NCBI GenBank assembly: GCA_946500295.1
Contig: CAMMVF010000013.1
Span: 1-64,000, forward strand
Length of the DNA stretch: 64,000 bases
Direction of reading: 5' to 3'
From: an uncultured Clostridia bacterium
Lineage (GTDB): Bacteria; Bacillota; Clostridia; Oscillospirales; Acutalibacteraceae
A model generated the notes under the pieces. The model worked only from the letters and a program-made list of their open reading frames with translations, was not told the origin of the DNA and did no database searches. Every line of letters starts with the position of its first letter. Position 1 is the stretch's first letter. Position numbers and translations under genes: made by a program. Below are positions 15,980 through 23,773 of this stretch, piece by piece.

Positions 15980-17360
15980 CCTCTCCTTTATATTGAATGT
16001 GAACCTCTATAATTTTCTGCGCTTCTCGCTTGAGTATGGATACGTTTTCATCGTTAATGGTGTCAGGATATTGTGAGTTGACAGCTTCAATACAGGTGAA
16101 AAACTGGTAGGGCGGCTCGTAGAAAAGACTGTTTATAGCGTCAGAGTAGTCAATACCCTCGTCAACCGACAAGTACACCACGTCGCTGCCGAGCCCTATG
16201 CAGTCGATTATCTTTTGCTCTATCCTCTGCGAGCACTCCTCGGAGGTGCCGTCATATACTACTGCGTTTACATTGTAAAAATTCTTTTCATCGCTTGTGC
16301 ATTTTGGCAAAAAGACATTGAACAGCTCGGCGGTTGAGCCGTCGCGTGTGCCGCAGATTTCTTCGTCTGTCATTTGGTAAAACAGGGGCGCGCTGCTGTG
16401 GTCGGTTGATATTACGCTGTCGCTCACGTTGAAATAGCCGTAGTAAATCTCGTCAGCGGTTGTGTCATCCCAGGTAGCGTCCAAATGATACCACTGCCCG
16501 TCAATTTTGACAATATTCCATTGATGTGGGTTGCTGTTGCCAGTGCCGTTTATGGTGTTGCACTCTATGCCGAAGATACTCAGCAGATACTGCATGGCGC
16601 GGCTGTATCCCTCGCAGACTGCGTTGCCCTCTACCAAAGCGCCGTAGATGGAAAACGGCCTCCAATCCTCGCTGGTGGACTCTACTTCCTCGTTGTAAAC
16701 GCAGCCGCTAAGCAGTAAATCGTGAATTTTCAGCTCACGGTCAAACTCGCTCAGTCCAGAGGGAATTTTGTTTATAAAGTATTCTATAGCGGTTATCAGC
16801 TTCTCGCTCTTGACCGAAATCTCATCGGGCGAGAGGTTGGAGTAAAGCTGAACCTCGGTGGTTCCGGCGTCTATGTATGAAAATTGGTTTGAAAGCCAGA
16901 AAATCTCCGGGTGGTCGTTTTTGTAGGCGGATAACCCTACTCTGATATCTGTCTCGGTCATCTTTGCGTCAAGACAGATTTTTTCTATCAGATAAAGCCC
17001 CATGTCGTTTTTCTCGCTGCCCACTACATAAACCTCAGCTTCAACCGCCTCATAAAAATCTCGTTGCACGTCGCTTTGAAGGGCGTCGTAGCCTGCGCTG
17101 ATTTTGATTTTAGAGTAGTTTTTGCTGCTGGCGTTTATCTCGTCTATTGACGAGAAACAGCCGCTTACTTGCGTATTGTCCGGTCGGACAACGGACGGGG
17201 TTTCGATTTTTGGAACTGATACGCTCTCAACAGCGCTGCGGTTCGGGTCATCTACCTCATAGATGCTTCTGTTTGTCCCGCAATTTCCCTGACAGCCGCA
17301 CAGCGAGAGAACAAAGCCAAGGCAGCAAATAATAGACGAAATCCTAACCAAGCCCTTCAC
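15957..17360 (-). CDS. Lipoprotein with transglutaminase-like protease domain
   Basis: This 467-residue exported protein has a lipobox near residues 19-23 (VLSLCGC) and a transglutaminase-like domain at about 245-320. There the Cys of EGNAVCEGYSRAM, the His of NPHQWNIVKIDGQWYH and the Asp of LDATWDD form the catalytic triad. Such Tgl/peptidase proteins act on surface peptides or proteins. The region before it (80-240) is mixed alpha-helical. It overlaps pyrK by 23 bp, an unusual junction with a biosynthetic gene that may simply reflect compact packing. The target is unknown. Confidence 0.85.
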   Translation of the reverse strand: MKGLVRISSIICCLGFVLSLCGCQGNCGTNRSIYEVDDPNRSAVESVSVPKIETPSVVRPDNTQVSGCFSSIDEINASSKNYSKIKISAGYDALQSDVQRDFYEAVEAEVYVVGSEKNDMGLYLIEKICLDAKMTETDIRVGLSAYKNDHPEIFWLSNQFSYIDAGTTEVQLYSNLSPDEISVKSEKLITAIEYFINKIPSGLSEFDRELKIHDLLLSGCVYNEEVESTSEDWRPFSIYGALVEGNAVCEGYSRAMQYLLSIFGIECNTINGTGNSNPHQWNIVKIDGQWYHLDATWDDTTADEIYYGYFNVSDSVISTDHSSAPLFYQMTDEEICGTRDGSTAELFNVFLPKCTSDEKNFYNVNAVVYDGTSEECSQRIEQKIIDCIGLGSDVVYLSVDEGIDYSDAINSLFYEPPYQFFTCIEAVNSQYPDTINDENVSILKREAQKIIEVHIQYKGEDEASEEI

Positions 17361-17534
17361 CGAACAACCTCCAATAATAAAAATCCAGATTAATATTAAA
17401 GATTAATTATAAAAAATTATATCACAAGGTGGAATAAATGACAACACGCAGCACTCGTTTTTCTTGAAAACTCACCACGGTTTTTTATCTTAAAAACAAA
17501 GATATCCCCGGTAAAGAAAAACTTTGCCGAGGAA

Positions 17535-17563
17535 TTGACAACCCAGATATATTTGCGTATAAT
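17535..17563 (+). promoter_or_regulatory. Antisense RNA promoter, unit 1
   Basis: TTGACA (17535-17540) and TATAAT (17558-17563) have a 17-bp spacer and a gcg just before the -10. The same element recurs at 17874-17902, 18209-18237 and 18543-18571, always with both hexamers perfect. Confidence 0.92.
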
Positions 17564-17569
17564 AAAGAT

Positions 17570-17666
17570 GTAAGGAACGGCTTTAGCTGTTCTGCACACA
17601 ATCATGATATTAAGAGATATTTCTCAACAATCGTCCTGTATTGCAGTACAGGGCGGTTATTTTTTT
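17570..17666 (+). ncRNA. Predicted antisense antitoxin RNA, unit 1
   Basis: The RNA would start about 7 bp after the -10, form the hairpin gaacggctttagctgttc (17574-17591), and end in the terminator stem cgtcctgta/tacagggcgg with a run of T at 17660-17666. Its 3' part is complementary to the end of the toxin frame and to the toxin terminator. The gaacggc in the 5' hairpin can also pair with gttgttc in the toxin leader through two G-U pairs. Ends are estimated from the signals. Confidence 0.8.
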
Positions 17667-17728
17667 AAAAGCTTAATGACTTCGATGAGAAGTACCAGGA
17701 TAATAATGGTAGAAATCATCTCTGTCAT
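17657..17728 (-). CDS. 23-residue hydrophobic peptide, predicted type I toxin, unit 1
   Basis: The frame ATG to TAA encodes MTEMISTIIILVLLIEVIKL followed by LKK. It is one membrane-spanning helix with a short polar N-terminus and a basic C-terminus, like the small toxins Fst or Ibs that damage the membrane. It has a strong ribosome site (aaagggggtgag) on the minus strand. The promoter is TTGTCA (17830-17825) -17- TAGAAT (17807-17802). The roughly 70-nt leader contains ggcggtt, which can pair with aaccgcc at the mRNA 3' end, as in inactive full-length toxin mRNAs of the hok type. Confidence 0.82.
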   Translation of the reverse strand: MTEMISTIIILVLLIEVIKLLKK

Positions 17729-17801
17729 GTGCTCACCCCCTTTCTGAGTCTGAGAAAGACCCAAGGGGCGCAGAACAACCGCCGCCGATCCTCACGGAAA
17801 T

Positions 17802-17830
17802 ATTCTACAATATCAAACATTATTTGACAA
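17802..17830 (-). promoter_or_regulatory. Toxin mRNA promoter, unit 1
   Basis: On the minus strand TTGTCA and TAGAAT are separated by 17 bp. Matching elements lie at 18137-18165, 18472-18500 and 18796-18824 (TTGCCA in the last). All have exactly 17 bp, although flanking sequence differs in unit 4. Confidence 0.85.
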
Positions 17831-17908
17831 GGGAAATTAATGATTCCCGGTAAAGAAAATCTTAACCGAGGAATTGACAACCCGGATATATTTGCGTATA
17901 ATAAAAAT

Positions 17909-18002
17909 GTAAGGAACGGCTTTAGCTGTTCTGCACAGTACAGGTTAGTTAAATGTTATATTAACCGCCTTGTAGTAGCAGTACAGGGCGGTTACTTCTT
18001 TA
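17909..18002 (+). ncRNA. Predicted antisense antitoxin RNA, unit 2
   Basis: The promoter is TTGACA (17874-17879) and TATAAT (17897-17902). The 5' hairpin is identical to unit 1. The terminator is aaccgcc...tgta/taca...ggcggtt, ending in acttcttta. The central part (gtacaggttagttaaatg) differs from unit 1, so each RNA may be partly specific for its own unit. Confidence 0.78.
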
Positions 18003-18063
18003 TAAGCCTGATAACTTCGATGAGAAGTACCAGAATAATAATGGTAGAAATCATCTCTGTCAT
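17992..18063 (-). CDS. 23-residue hydrophobic peptide, predicted type I toxin, unit 2
   Basis: The frame encodes MTEMISTIIILVLLIEVIRL followed by IKK, differing from unit 1 by K to R and L to I only. Most of the other base changes between the two frames are silent, which suggests that the peptide is under selection. Its ribosome site aaagggggtgagcgc and promoter (18165-18137, TTGTCA-17-TAGAAT) are conserved. Confidence 0.82.
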   Translation of the reverse strand: MTEMISTIIILVLLIEVIRLIKK

Positions 18064-18243
18064 GCGCTCACCCCCTTTCTGAGTCTGAGAAAGACCCAAG
18101 GGGCGCAGAACAACCGCCGCCGATCCTCACGGAAATATTCTACAATATCAAACATTATTTGACAAGGGAAATTAATGATTCCCGGTAAAGAAAATCTTAA
18201 CCGAGGAATTGACAATTCGGATATATTTGCGTATAATAAAGAT

Positions 18244-18337
18244 GTAAGGAACGGCTTTAGCTGTTCTGCACAAGTTTATGTTATTTTGAATTAAATAACC
18301 GTCCTGTGCTGCAACACTGGGCGGTTATTACTTTTTA
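18244..18337 (+). ncRNA. Predicted antisense antitoxin RNA, unit 3
   Basis: The promoter is TTGACA (18209-18214) and TATAAT (18232-18237). The 5' hairpin gaacggctttagctgttctgcac is unchanged. The terminator stem aaccgtcctgtg/cactgggcggtt is followed by attactttttat. The strand-opposite partner is the unit 3 peptide gene. Confidence 0.78.
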
Positions 18338-18399
18338 TATAGTCTAACAAGCTCAATGAGCAATGCCAGAAATATAATTACTAGTGACATTTCAGCCAT
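18328..18399 (-). CDS. 23-residue hydrophobic peptide, predicted type I toxin, unit 3
   Basis: The frame encodes MAEMSLVIIFLALLIELVRL followed by YKK. It keeps the pattern M-x-E-M, a hydrophobic core, LLIE and a basic end, although only about half of the residues match unit 1. The ribosome site is gaagggggtgaagct, and the promoter TTGTCA-17-TAGAAT lies at 18500-18472. The leader again has ggcggcggttgttctgc. Confidence 0.82.
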   Translation of the reverse strand: MAEMSLVIIFLALLIELVRLYKK

Positions 18400-18577
18400 T
18401 AGCTTCACCCCCTTCCTGGAAAAATAAGATGTTGGGGGTGCAGAACAACCGCCGCCGTTCCTCACGGGGATATTCTACAATATCAGTCGTTATTTGACAA
18501 GAGGGAATTAATAATTCCCGGCGAAAATTCCCAGCCGGGGAATTGACAATTCCGATATATTTGCGTATAATAAAAGA

Positions 18578-18670
18578 TGTAAGGAACGGCTTTAGCTGTT
18601 CTGCACACTGGATTGTTATTTATTAAAAATAACCGCCGAGTGGTGTCAGCACTTGGCGGTTACTTCTTTT
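18578..18670 (+). ncRNA. Predicted antisense antitoxin RNA, unit 4
   Basis: The promoter is TTGACA (18543-18548) and TATAAT (18566-18571). The 5' hairpin is unchanged. The terminator pairs aaccgccgagtg with cacttggcggtt and ends in acttctttttat. It overlaps the 3' end of the unit 4 peptide gene. Confidence 0.78.
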
Positions 18671-18734
18671 TATATAAACTGATTAACTCGATGAGTAAAA
18701 CCAGAAATATAATTACCATGGACATTTGCTCCAT
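18660..18734 (-). CDS. 24-residue hydrophobic peptide, predicted type I toxin, unit 4
   Basis: The frame encodes MEQMSMVIIFLVLLIELISL followed by YKKK. It keeps M-x-x-M, the hydrophobic core with LLIE, and a basic tail one Lys longer. The ribosome site gaaagggggtgaagc is strong. Its promoter is TTGCCA-17-TAGAAT (18824-18796). The leader keeps cggcggcggttgttctg. This is the outermost and most diverged unit. Confidence 0.8.
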   Translation of the reverse strand: MEQMSMVIIFLVLLIELISLYKKK

Positions 18735-18923
18735 CGGCTTCACCCCCTTTCAAAAAGTGGGTGATACAGAACAACCGCCGCCGTTTCTCAAAATTATTCT
18801 ATCATTCATCCTTGTTTTTGGCAAGATTTTGGCAGGGGGAGTTTTTTCTTGTCGGGAATTTTAATACTTTTCTCGCTTGAACTGCGCCAATCTATATACA
18901 CCCTGATAAAAGCGAAAAAATCG

Positions 18924-18952
18924 TTGACAAACTCACTCCGCCCTAGTATAAT
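18924..18952 (+). promoter_or_regulatory. Promoter of the DUF177-rpmF operon
   Basis: TTGACA (18924-18929) and TATAAT (18947-18952) have a 17-bp spacer, 50 bp before the DUF177 start. It is a consensus-strength promoter, as expected for a ribosomal protein operon. Confidence 0.9.
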
Positions 18953-19002
18953 ATTATTCGGTATTTTGATGTGCCGCAATTTTTTAAAAAAGAGGTGTAC
19001 CT

Positions 19003-19497
19003 ATGCTTCTCGATTTAAAGGAAGTATTTTTAAACGAGGGTACGCATGACCTCGGAAGTCATGAGCTTGATTTGAGCTCGGTTGCGGTGGATGGAGTTAA
19101 CCCCATACCGAAGCCCGTAAAGCTTCGGGCTGAGGCGGTCAATACGGCTGGTGCTGTAAAACTTATAATTAAAGCTGAATTTTTATACTCCCGCCCATGT
19201 GACCGTTGCTACTCGCTGACCGATAAGGATATGCGTTTGGAATTTGAGCATAATCTTGTCGTTTCCCTAAGCGGCGATGGCAATGACGACTACATTGAAA
19301 CTCCGGACTATATGCTTGACCTTCAAAAGCTTGCGGCGGCGGACATCCTGCTTGAGCTTCCGCTGAAGTATTTGTGCTCCGACAACTGTAAGGGGTTATG
19401 CCCGAAATGCGGCAAAAACCTCAACGAGGGCGACTGCGGATGCAGTAAAGATGCGATAGACCCGAGGCTTGAAGCGCTCAGGGAATTGTTAAACTGA
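19003..19497 (+). CDS. DUF177 (YceD) family protein
   Basis: This 164-residue protein sits directly upstream of rpmF, the usual place for DUF177/YceD. In other bacteria and plants the family helps 23S rRNA processing. It has a Cys pair in PCDRCYSL (about 66-69) and a C-terminal cluster CSDNCKGLCPKCGKN with a following CGC that can bind zinc. The family core is ILLELPLKYLCSDNCKGLC. The ATG follows aaagaggtgtacct. It is co-transcribed with rpmF, 40 bp away. Confidence 0.9.
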   Translation: MLLDLKEVFLNEGTHDLGSHELDLSSVAVDGVNPIPKPVKLRAEAVNTAGAVKLIIKAEFLYSRPCDRCYSLTDKDMRLEFEHNLVVSLSGDGNDDYIETPDYMLDLQKLAAADILLELPLKYLCSDNCKGLCPKCGKNLNEGDCGCSKDAIDPRLEALRELLN

Positions 19498-19537
19498 AAA
19501 ATTAAAATAATAAATAAAAATAAGGAGATGTTGAAGC

Positions 19538-19720
19538 ATGGCAGTACCTAAGAACAAAACATCAAAACAGAGAAGAAACACAAGAAGATCCAATGTTTGG
19601 AAGCTTTCTGCACCGGCGCTGGCTAAGTGCACACACTGCGGCGAGTACAAGCTTGCTCACAGAGTATGCCCCAGCTGCGGCTACTACAACGACAGAGAAG
19701 TTGTTAAGAAGGACGCTTAA
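19538..19720 (+). CDS. rpmF: 50S ribosomal protein L32
   Basis: The product is 60 residues and begins MAVPKNKTSKQRRNTRRSNV. The zinc ribbon CTHCGEYKLAHRVCPSCGYY has both CxxC pairs, so this is the zinc-bound form rather than the Zn-free paralogue. The ribosome site is aaggagatgttgaagc. It is followed by a strong terminator. Confidence 0.98.
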   Translation: MAVPKNKTSKQRRNTRRSNVWKLSAPALAKCTHCGEYKLAHRVCPSCGYYNDREVVKKDA

Positions 19721-19734
19721 GTATGACTTAACAA

Positions 19735-19769
19735 AGGCGGAGAGGAAGGCAATCCTCTCCGCTTTTTTT
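19735..19769 (+). terminator. Rho-independent terminator after rpmF
   Basis: The stem ggcggagagga/tcctctccgc with a short aggcaa loop is followed by seven T residues. Confidence 0.92.
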
Positions 19770-19808
19770 CACATTGTAAAATAAACGGCGTAATTTTCGG
19801 GGTGTAAA

Positions 19809-21110
19809 ATGGCAGTTATTATAAAGTCTGTAGTGCCGAAGAGCAAGTGCGATATGGCAAAAATTAAGGCAGGGGAGAGGCTTTTGAACATAAACGGCGA
19901 GGAAATAGCCGATGTGCTGGATTATCGCTTCCACCAAATCAACCGAAAGCTCAAGCTTTTGGTGCAGTCTGCCGATGGCAGCACCAGGGAGGTGGATATT
20001 CGCAAGGGCGAGTATGAGGAATTGGGGTTGGAGTTTGAAAGCTATCTGATGGACAAGCAGCATTCCTGCCGCAACAAATGCATATTCTGCTTTATAGACC
20101 AGCTTCCTAAGGGCATGAGGGAGAGCCTGTATTTTAAGGACGACGACTCCCGTCTTTCATTTTTGTTTGGAAATTACGTTACGCTCACAAATATATCGGA
20201 GCATGAAATTGAACGAATTATAAAGCTCCACATCAGCCCGATAAATGTCTCGGTACATACCACGAACCCCTCTCTTCGCTGCAAAATGCTCAATAACCGC
20301 TTTGCGGGCGAAGCGCTGAAAATAATGACCCGTCTGGCTCAGGGCGGAATAATGATAAATTGTCAGATAGTCTCTTGCCCCGGGATAAACGACGGCGAGG
20401 AGCTCGACCGCACCTTGAGGGATTTAGAGAAGCTCTTCCCTCAGGTAGAGAGCATAGCCGTAGTTCCCGTTGGGCTTACGAAATATCGAGATGGGCTTTA
20501 TCCGCTCAACTCCTATACTCCCGAAACGGCGAGGAAAACTCTTAATCAGATTCAGCGCTGGGGAGATGAATTTAAAAGTAAATACGGCAGGAGGCTTGTG
20601 TATGCCTCCGACGAGTTTTACTTAAAATCAGGTGAGCCGATTCCCGACGCCGAGTTTTACGAGGGCTTTGAACAGCTTGAGGACGGAGTGGGACTGCTGT
20701 CCTGCCTCAAAGACGAGTTTTTGTGGGCTCTTGAGCAGAGCGAGGGCGGCGATATATCCCGCACTCTCACTCTTGCCTGCGGCAAAGCTCCGGAGGAGTT
20801 TTTGCGTGAGCTGATGAAGGAGCTTAATAATAAGTATCCAAATATACAGCTTCAGGTTATAGGTGTAGAAAACCACTTTTTCGGCGGCGAGGTGGACGTC
20901 ACCGGTCTTGTCACCGGCGTGGATTTGATAAATACCCTAAAGGGCAGGGAGCTTGGGGACAAGCTGATAATCTCAAGCTCGATGCTCCGATTTGAAGGAG
21001 ATTTGTTCTTGGACGATACCTCTGTGGATCAGGTGAGCGCAGAGCTGTCGGTGCCGCTGGTGGCACTTAAAAACGACGGCGAGGAGCTTTTAAAGGAAAT
21101 TTTAAAATAA
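19809..21110 (+). CDS. PDZ-like/radical SAM/DUF512 family protein
   Basis: This 433-residue protein has an N-terminal PDZ-like region (about 1-75, AGERLLNINGEEIADVLDYRF), a radical SAM core with the cluster motif C-x3-C-x2-C in HSCRNKCIFCFIDQLP (about 84-91), and a C-terminal DUF512 region (DFKSKYGRRLVYASDEFYL, GGEVDVTGLVTG). This three-part family is widespread in Clostridia, normally next to der, as here (32 bp). The function is unknown; the cluster implies S-adenosylmethionine radical chemistry. The start is ATG with a weak gggtgt site. Confidence 0.92.
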   Translation: MAVIIKSVVPKSKCDMAKIKAGERLLNINGEEIADVLDYRFHQINRKLKLLVQSADGSTREVDIRKGEYEELGLEFESYLMDKQHSCRNKCIFCFIDQLPKGMRESLYFKDDDSRLSFLFGNYVTLTNISEHEIERIIKLHISPINVSVHTTNPSLRCKMLNNRFAGEALKIMTRLAQGGIMINCQIVSCPGINDGEELDRTLRDLEKLFPQVESIAVVPVGLTKYRDGLYPLNSYTPETARKTLNQIQRWGDEFKSKYGRRLVYASDEFYLKSGEPIPDAEFYEGFEQLEDGVGLLSCLKDEFLWALEQSEGGDISRTLTLACGKAPEEFLRELMKELNNKYPNIQLQVIGVENHFFGGEVDVTGLVTGVDLINTLKGRELGDKLIISSSMLRFEGDLFLDDTSVDQVSAELSVPLVALKNDGEELLKEILK

Positions 21111-21142
21111 TATACAAACAGTAAATAAAGGGGATGAAGCAA

Positions 21143-22480
21143 GTGGCAAAGCCCGTAATAGCGATAGTCGGCAGACCGAACGTCGGCAAATCTACGCTTT
21201 TTAATAAGCTTACAGGCAAGAGGATATCCATAGTTGACGATACTCCCGGAGTTACCAGAGACAGGATATTCGGCGAGGTCGAGTGGGGCGGCAGGGTCGC
21301 ATCACTTATCGACACAGGGGGAATAGAGCCGTATTCCGATGATATAATACTTAAACAGATGCGCCGTCAGGCGGAGCTTGCTATTGATTCTGCTGACGTG
21401 ATAATTTTGGTCACTGATTTGAAGTCGGGCGTAGTTGCCACCGACATGGACGTAGCCGCCATGCTTCAAAAAAGCGGCAGACCGATAGTGCTGTGTGTGA
21501 ATAAATGCGATAAAATCGGCCAGCCTGAGCCGGAGTTTTATGAGTTTTACAACCTCGGCTTGGGCGACCCTGTGGCAGTTTCCTCGGTGCACGGCCACGG
21601 AACGGGCGACCTTTTGGAGCAGGTGTTTTCCTACCTGCCTGAGCAGACCGAGGAGGACGACTCCGGCGAAGTCATCAGCGTAGCCGTAATCGGCAAGCCG
21701 AACGTCGGCAAGTCCTCGCTGGTAAACAAGATATCGGGACAGGACAGGTGCATAGTCTCCTCAATAGCGGGAACCACCCGTGATTCAATAGACACGCTGA
21801 TTGAAAACGAGTACGGCAGATTTAACCTTATCGACACGGCAGGACTTAGAAGAAAAAGCAAGGTCGATGATAAGATAGAGCAGTACAGCGTTATCAGAGC
21901 GAAAATGGCGGTGGAGAGAAGCGACGTCTGCGTTATAATGATTAATGCAGAGGAGGGCTTTACCGAGCAGGATTCCAAGGTTGCAAGCCTCGCTCTCGAG
22001 TCGGGCAAGGGCTGTGTAATAGCCGTCAACAAGTGGGACGCAATAGAAAAGGACGACAAGACAATGAACGAGTACAGAAAAAAGCTCGACAATGACTTTT
22101 CGTTCATGTCCTATGCGCCTATAGTATTTATCTCCGCTCATACGGGGCAGAGACTGGGCAGGCTGTTTGAGCTTATCGTCCGTGTGGCTAATGCAAACGC
22201 AATGAGAATCCGCACCGGCAAGCTCAACGAGCTACTCGCTCAGGCGACCGCCAGAGTTCAGCCGCCGTCCGATAAGGGCAAGAGGCTGAAAATCTACTAT
22301 ATGACCCAGGCTTCCGTAAAGCCGCCGACCTTTGTATTTTTTGTAAACAACAAGGAGCTGTTCCACTTTTCCTACCAACGCTACCTTGAAAACCAAATCA
22401 GAGAGACCTTCGCCCTCGAGGGCACGCCGATAAGATTTGTTATCAGAGAAAGAGGAGAAAAGAATGCAGGAATATCTTAA
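21143..22480 (+). CDS. der: Ribosome-associated GTPase Der (EngA)
   Basis: This 445-residue protein has two tandem GTPase domains, each with a P-loop (GRPNVGKST near the start and GKPNVGKSS near 180), DTGG and DTAGLRRK switches and NKCD/NKWD motifs, plus the C-terminal KH-like domain. It is needed for 50S subunit maturation. I place the start at GTG 21143 (V-A-K-P-V) because aaagggg is 9 bp upstream and the family starts MAKP. The ATG at 21134 abuts the ribosome site. Confidence 0.96.
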   Translation: MAKPVIAIVGRPNVGKSTLFNKLTGKRISIVDDTPGVTRDRIFGEVEWGGRVASLIDTGGIEPYSDDIILKQMRRQAELAIDSADVIILVTDLKSGVVATDMDVAAMLQKSGRPIVLCVNKCDKIGQPEPEFYEFYNLGLGDPVAVSSVHGHGTGDLLEQVFSYLPEQTEEDDSGEVISVAVIGKPNVGKSSLVNKISGQDRCIVSSIAGTTRDSIDTLIENEYGRFNLIDTAGLRRKSKVDDKIEQYSVIRAKMAVERSDVCVIMINAEEGFTEQDSKVASLALESGKGCVIAVNKWDAIEKDDKTMNEYRKKLDNDFSFMSYAPIVFISAHTGQRLGRLFELIVRVANANAMRIRTGKLNELLAQATARVQPPSDKGKRLKIYYMTQASVKPPTFVFFVNNKELFHFSYQRYLENQIRETFALEGTPIRFVIRERGEKNAGIS

Positions 22481-23192
22481 CTTGCTTTCAAGCGGATGGC
22501 TTCAGATTTTGCTGACAGTGGTAATATCCTACCTGCTGGGCAGCATAAGCTTTTCTATAATTATAACGAGGATAGTAAGCAACAAAGCCGATATCAGGAC
22601 CATGGGCAGTGGCAACGCCGGCTTTACAAACGTGCTGCGCTCTGTCGGTAAGGGACCTGCAGTTTTCACGATAGTGTTTGACTTTTTAAAGGGTATCATC
22701 TCGGTTTTAGTCGGTTGGCTGCTGTTTTCGACTATTGCTCCGATTGAAGGCGGGGCGGTGCTACAAAGCGAGATTATCTCCTACGGACGATATATAGGCG
22801 GTATGTGCTGTATGTTCGGCCATATCTTCCCCATATATTTTGGCTTCAGAGGGGGCAAGGGGGTAGTTACAGCCGCAGCCTTGGTGGCGGCGTCGGACTG
22901 GAGGATTTTTATCCTCGTTGTTCTCACCTTTGCCATAGTCATGCTGATTACAAAAACAGTATCAAAGGCTTCTCTTACGGCGGCTGTTTTGCTGCCGATT
23001 TACACCTGGGTTATAACCTATTTCACCGACTATCTTCCCAGCCTTAACACACAAACACCGCATACAATAGCCTACGTTTACATTGCGGTAGTTTGTATGC
23101 TGCTGGTTGCATTGACGGTGATACTTAAGCACAAGGATAATATCAAGAGAATAATCAACGGTACGGAGAAAAAGACAACTTCTAAGAAATAA
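22464..23192 (+). CDS. plsY: Glycerol-3-phosphate acyltransferase PlsY
   Basis: This 242-residue multi-helix membrane enzyme transfers an acyl group from acyl phosphate to glycerol-3-phosphate, the first step of phospholipid synthesis. It has the PlsY motifs LLGSISFSIII, GSGNAGFTNVLRSVGK and FGHIFPIYFGFRGGKGV. The start is set at 22464 behind agaaagaggagaaaaga. A longer frame from 22437 would start inside der. The gene overlaps der by 17 bp. The C-terminus is rich in lysine. Confidence 0.95.
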   Translation: MQEYLNLLSSGWLQILLTVVISYLLGSISFSIIITRIVSNKADIRTMGSGNAGFTNVLRSVGKGPAVFTIVFDFLKGIISVLVGWLLFSTIAPIEGGAVLQSEIISYGRYIGGMCCMFGHIFPIYFGFRGGKGVVTAAALVAASDWRIFILVVLTFAIVMLITKTVSKASLTAAVLLPIYTWVITYFTDYLPSLNTQTPHTIAYVYIAVVCMLLVALTVILKHKDNIKRIINGTEKKTTSKK

Positions 23193-23204
23193 CGGGGGCT
23201 GAAA

Positions 23205-23690
23205 ATGGAGAAGATAGCAAGCTTTAAAATCGACCACACAAAACTCGAGCGGGGACTGTATGTATCGAGGCAGGATTTTGATTCCGACGGCAGGGTGATA
23301 GCCACTACGCTGGATATAAGAATGAAAAGACCGAACCGAGAGCCCGTGATGAACACGGCGGAGCTGCACACCATAGAGCACTTGGGGGCGACATTTCTGA
23401 GAAACAGCCAAAAGTACGCAGACAGCCTTATCTACTTCGGCCCCATGGGCTGCCGCACGGGCTTTTATGTGATTTTTAAGGGCGATTTAACCTCGGCAGA
23501 CGTTCTGCCCGCCGTGATAGAAATGTTTGAGTTCATGGCAAATTATGACGGGGAAATCCCCGGGGCTGACATTTATTCCTGCGGAAATTATCTCGATCAA
23601 AACCTGCCGATGGCAAGGTTTGAATCTCAAAAATTCTTGAGCGAAGTGCTGATGAATATCACCGAATCTCAGCTTAACTACCCTAGGTGA
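23205..23690 (+). CDS. luxS: S-ribosylhomocysteine lyase LuxS
   Basis: This 161-residue metalloenzyme of the activated methyl cycle splits S-ribosylhomocysteine to homocysteine and DPD, the precursor of AI-2. The metal ligands are visible: HTIEH (H55, H59) and C126 in DIYSCGNYL, with catalytic C83 in PMGCRTGFY and E58. It follows plsY by 12 bp with an aacgggggctgaaa site, so it may be the last gene of the der-plsY-luxS operon. AI-2 signalling is possible, but the metabolic role alone is enough to explain it. Confidence 0.97.
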   Translation: MEKIASFKIDHTKLERGLYVSRQDFDSDGRVIATTLDIRMKRPNREPVMNTAELHTIEHLGATFLRNSQKYADSLIYFGPMGCRTGFYVIFKGDLTSADVLPAVIEMFEFMANYDGEIPGADIYSCGNYLDQNLPMARFESQKFLSEVLMNITESQLNYPR

Positions 23691-23773
23691 GCAAACTTTT
23701 TGCTGTAAATTTCACCGCTTCGTGATATAATCATCCTAAGTGACGTAGGGACAGAGATAAATGGAGGTAATCT

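Larger units (their letters stand above)
17500..18830. repeat. Four-fold tandem array of convergent toxin peptide/antisense RNA units
   Basis: Four units of roughly 330 bp follow each other (about 17500-17832, 17833-18170, 18171-18505, 18506-18830). Each holds, left to right, a plus-strand promoter with TTGACA-17-TATAAT, a 5' hairpin gaacggctttagctgttc, a shared bidirectional terminator, a short hydrophobic minus-strand frame with a strong ribosome site, and a minus-strand promoter with a TAGAAT -10. Units 1 and 2 are nearly identical; units 3 and 4 have diverged in the peptide while keeping all signals. The layout matches type I toxin-antitoxin loci of the Fst/par kind. Confidence 0.85.

Noticed and set aside
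17840-18082. 80-codon plus-strand frame in the toxin array
   Set aside because: It crosses the antisense RNA promoter and terminator and is not kept open in the other three units.
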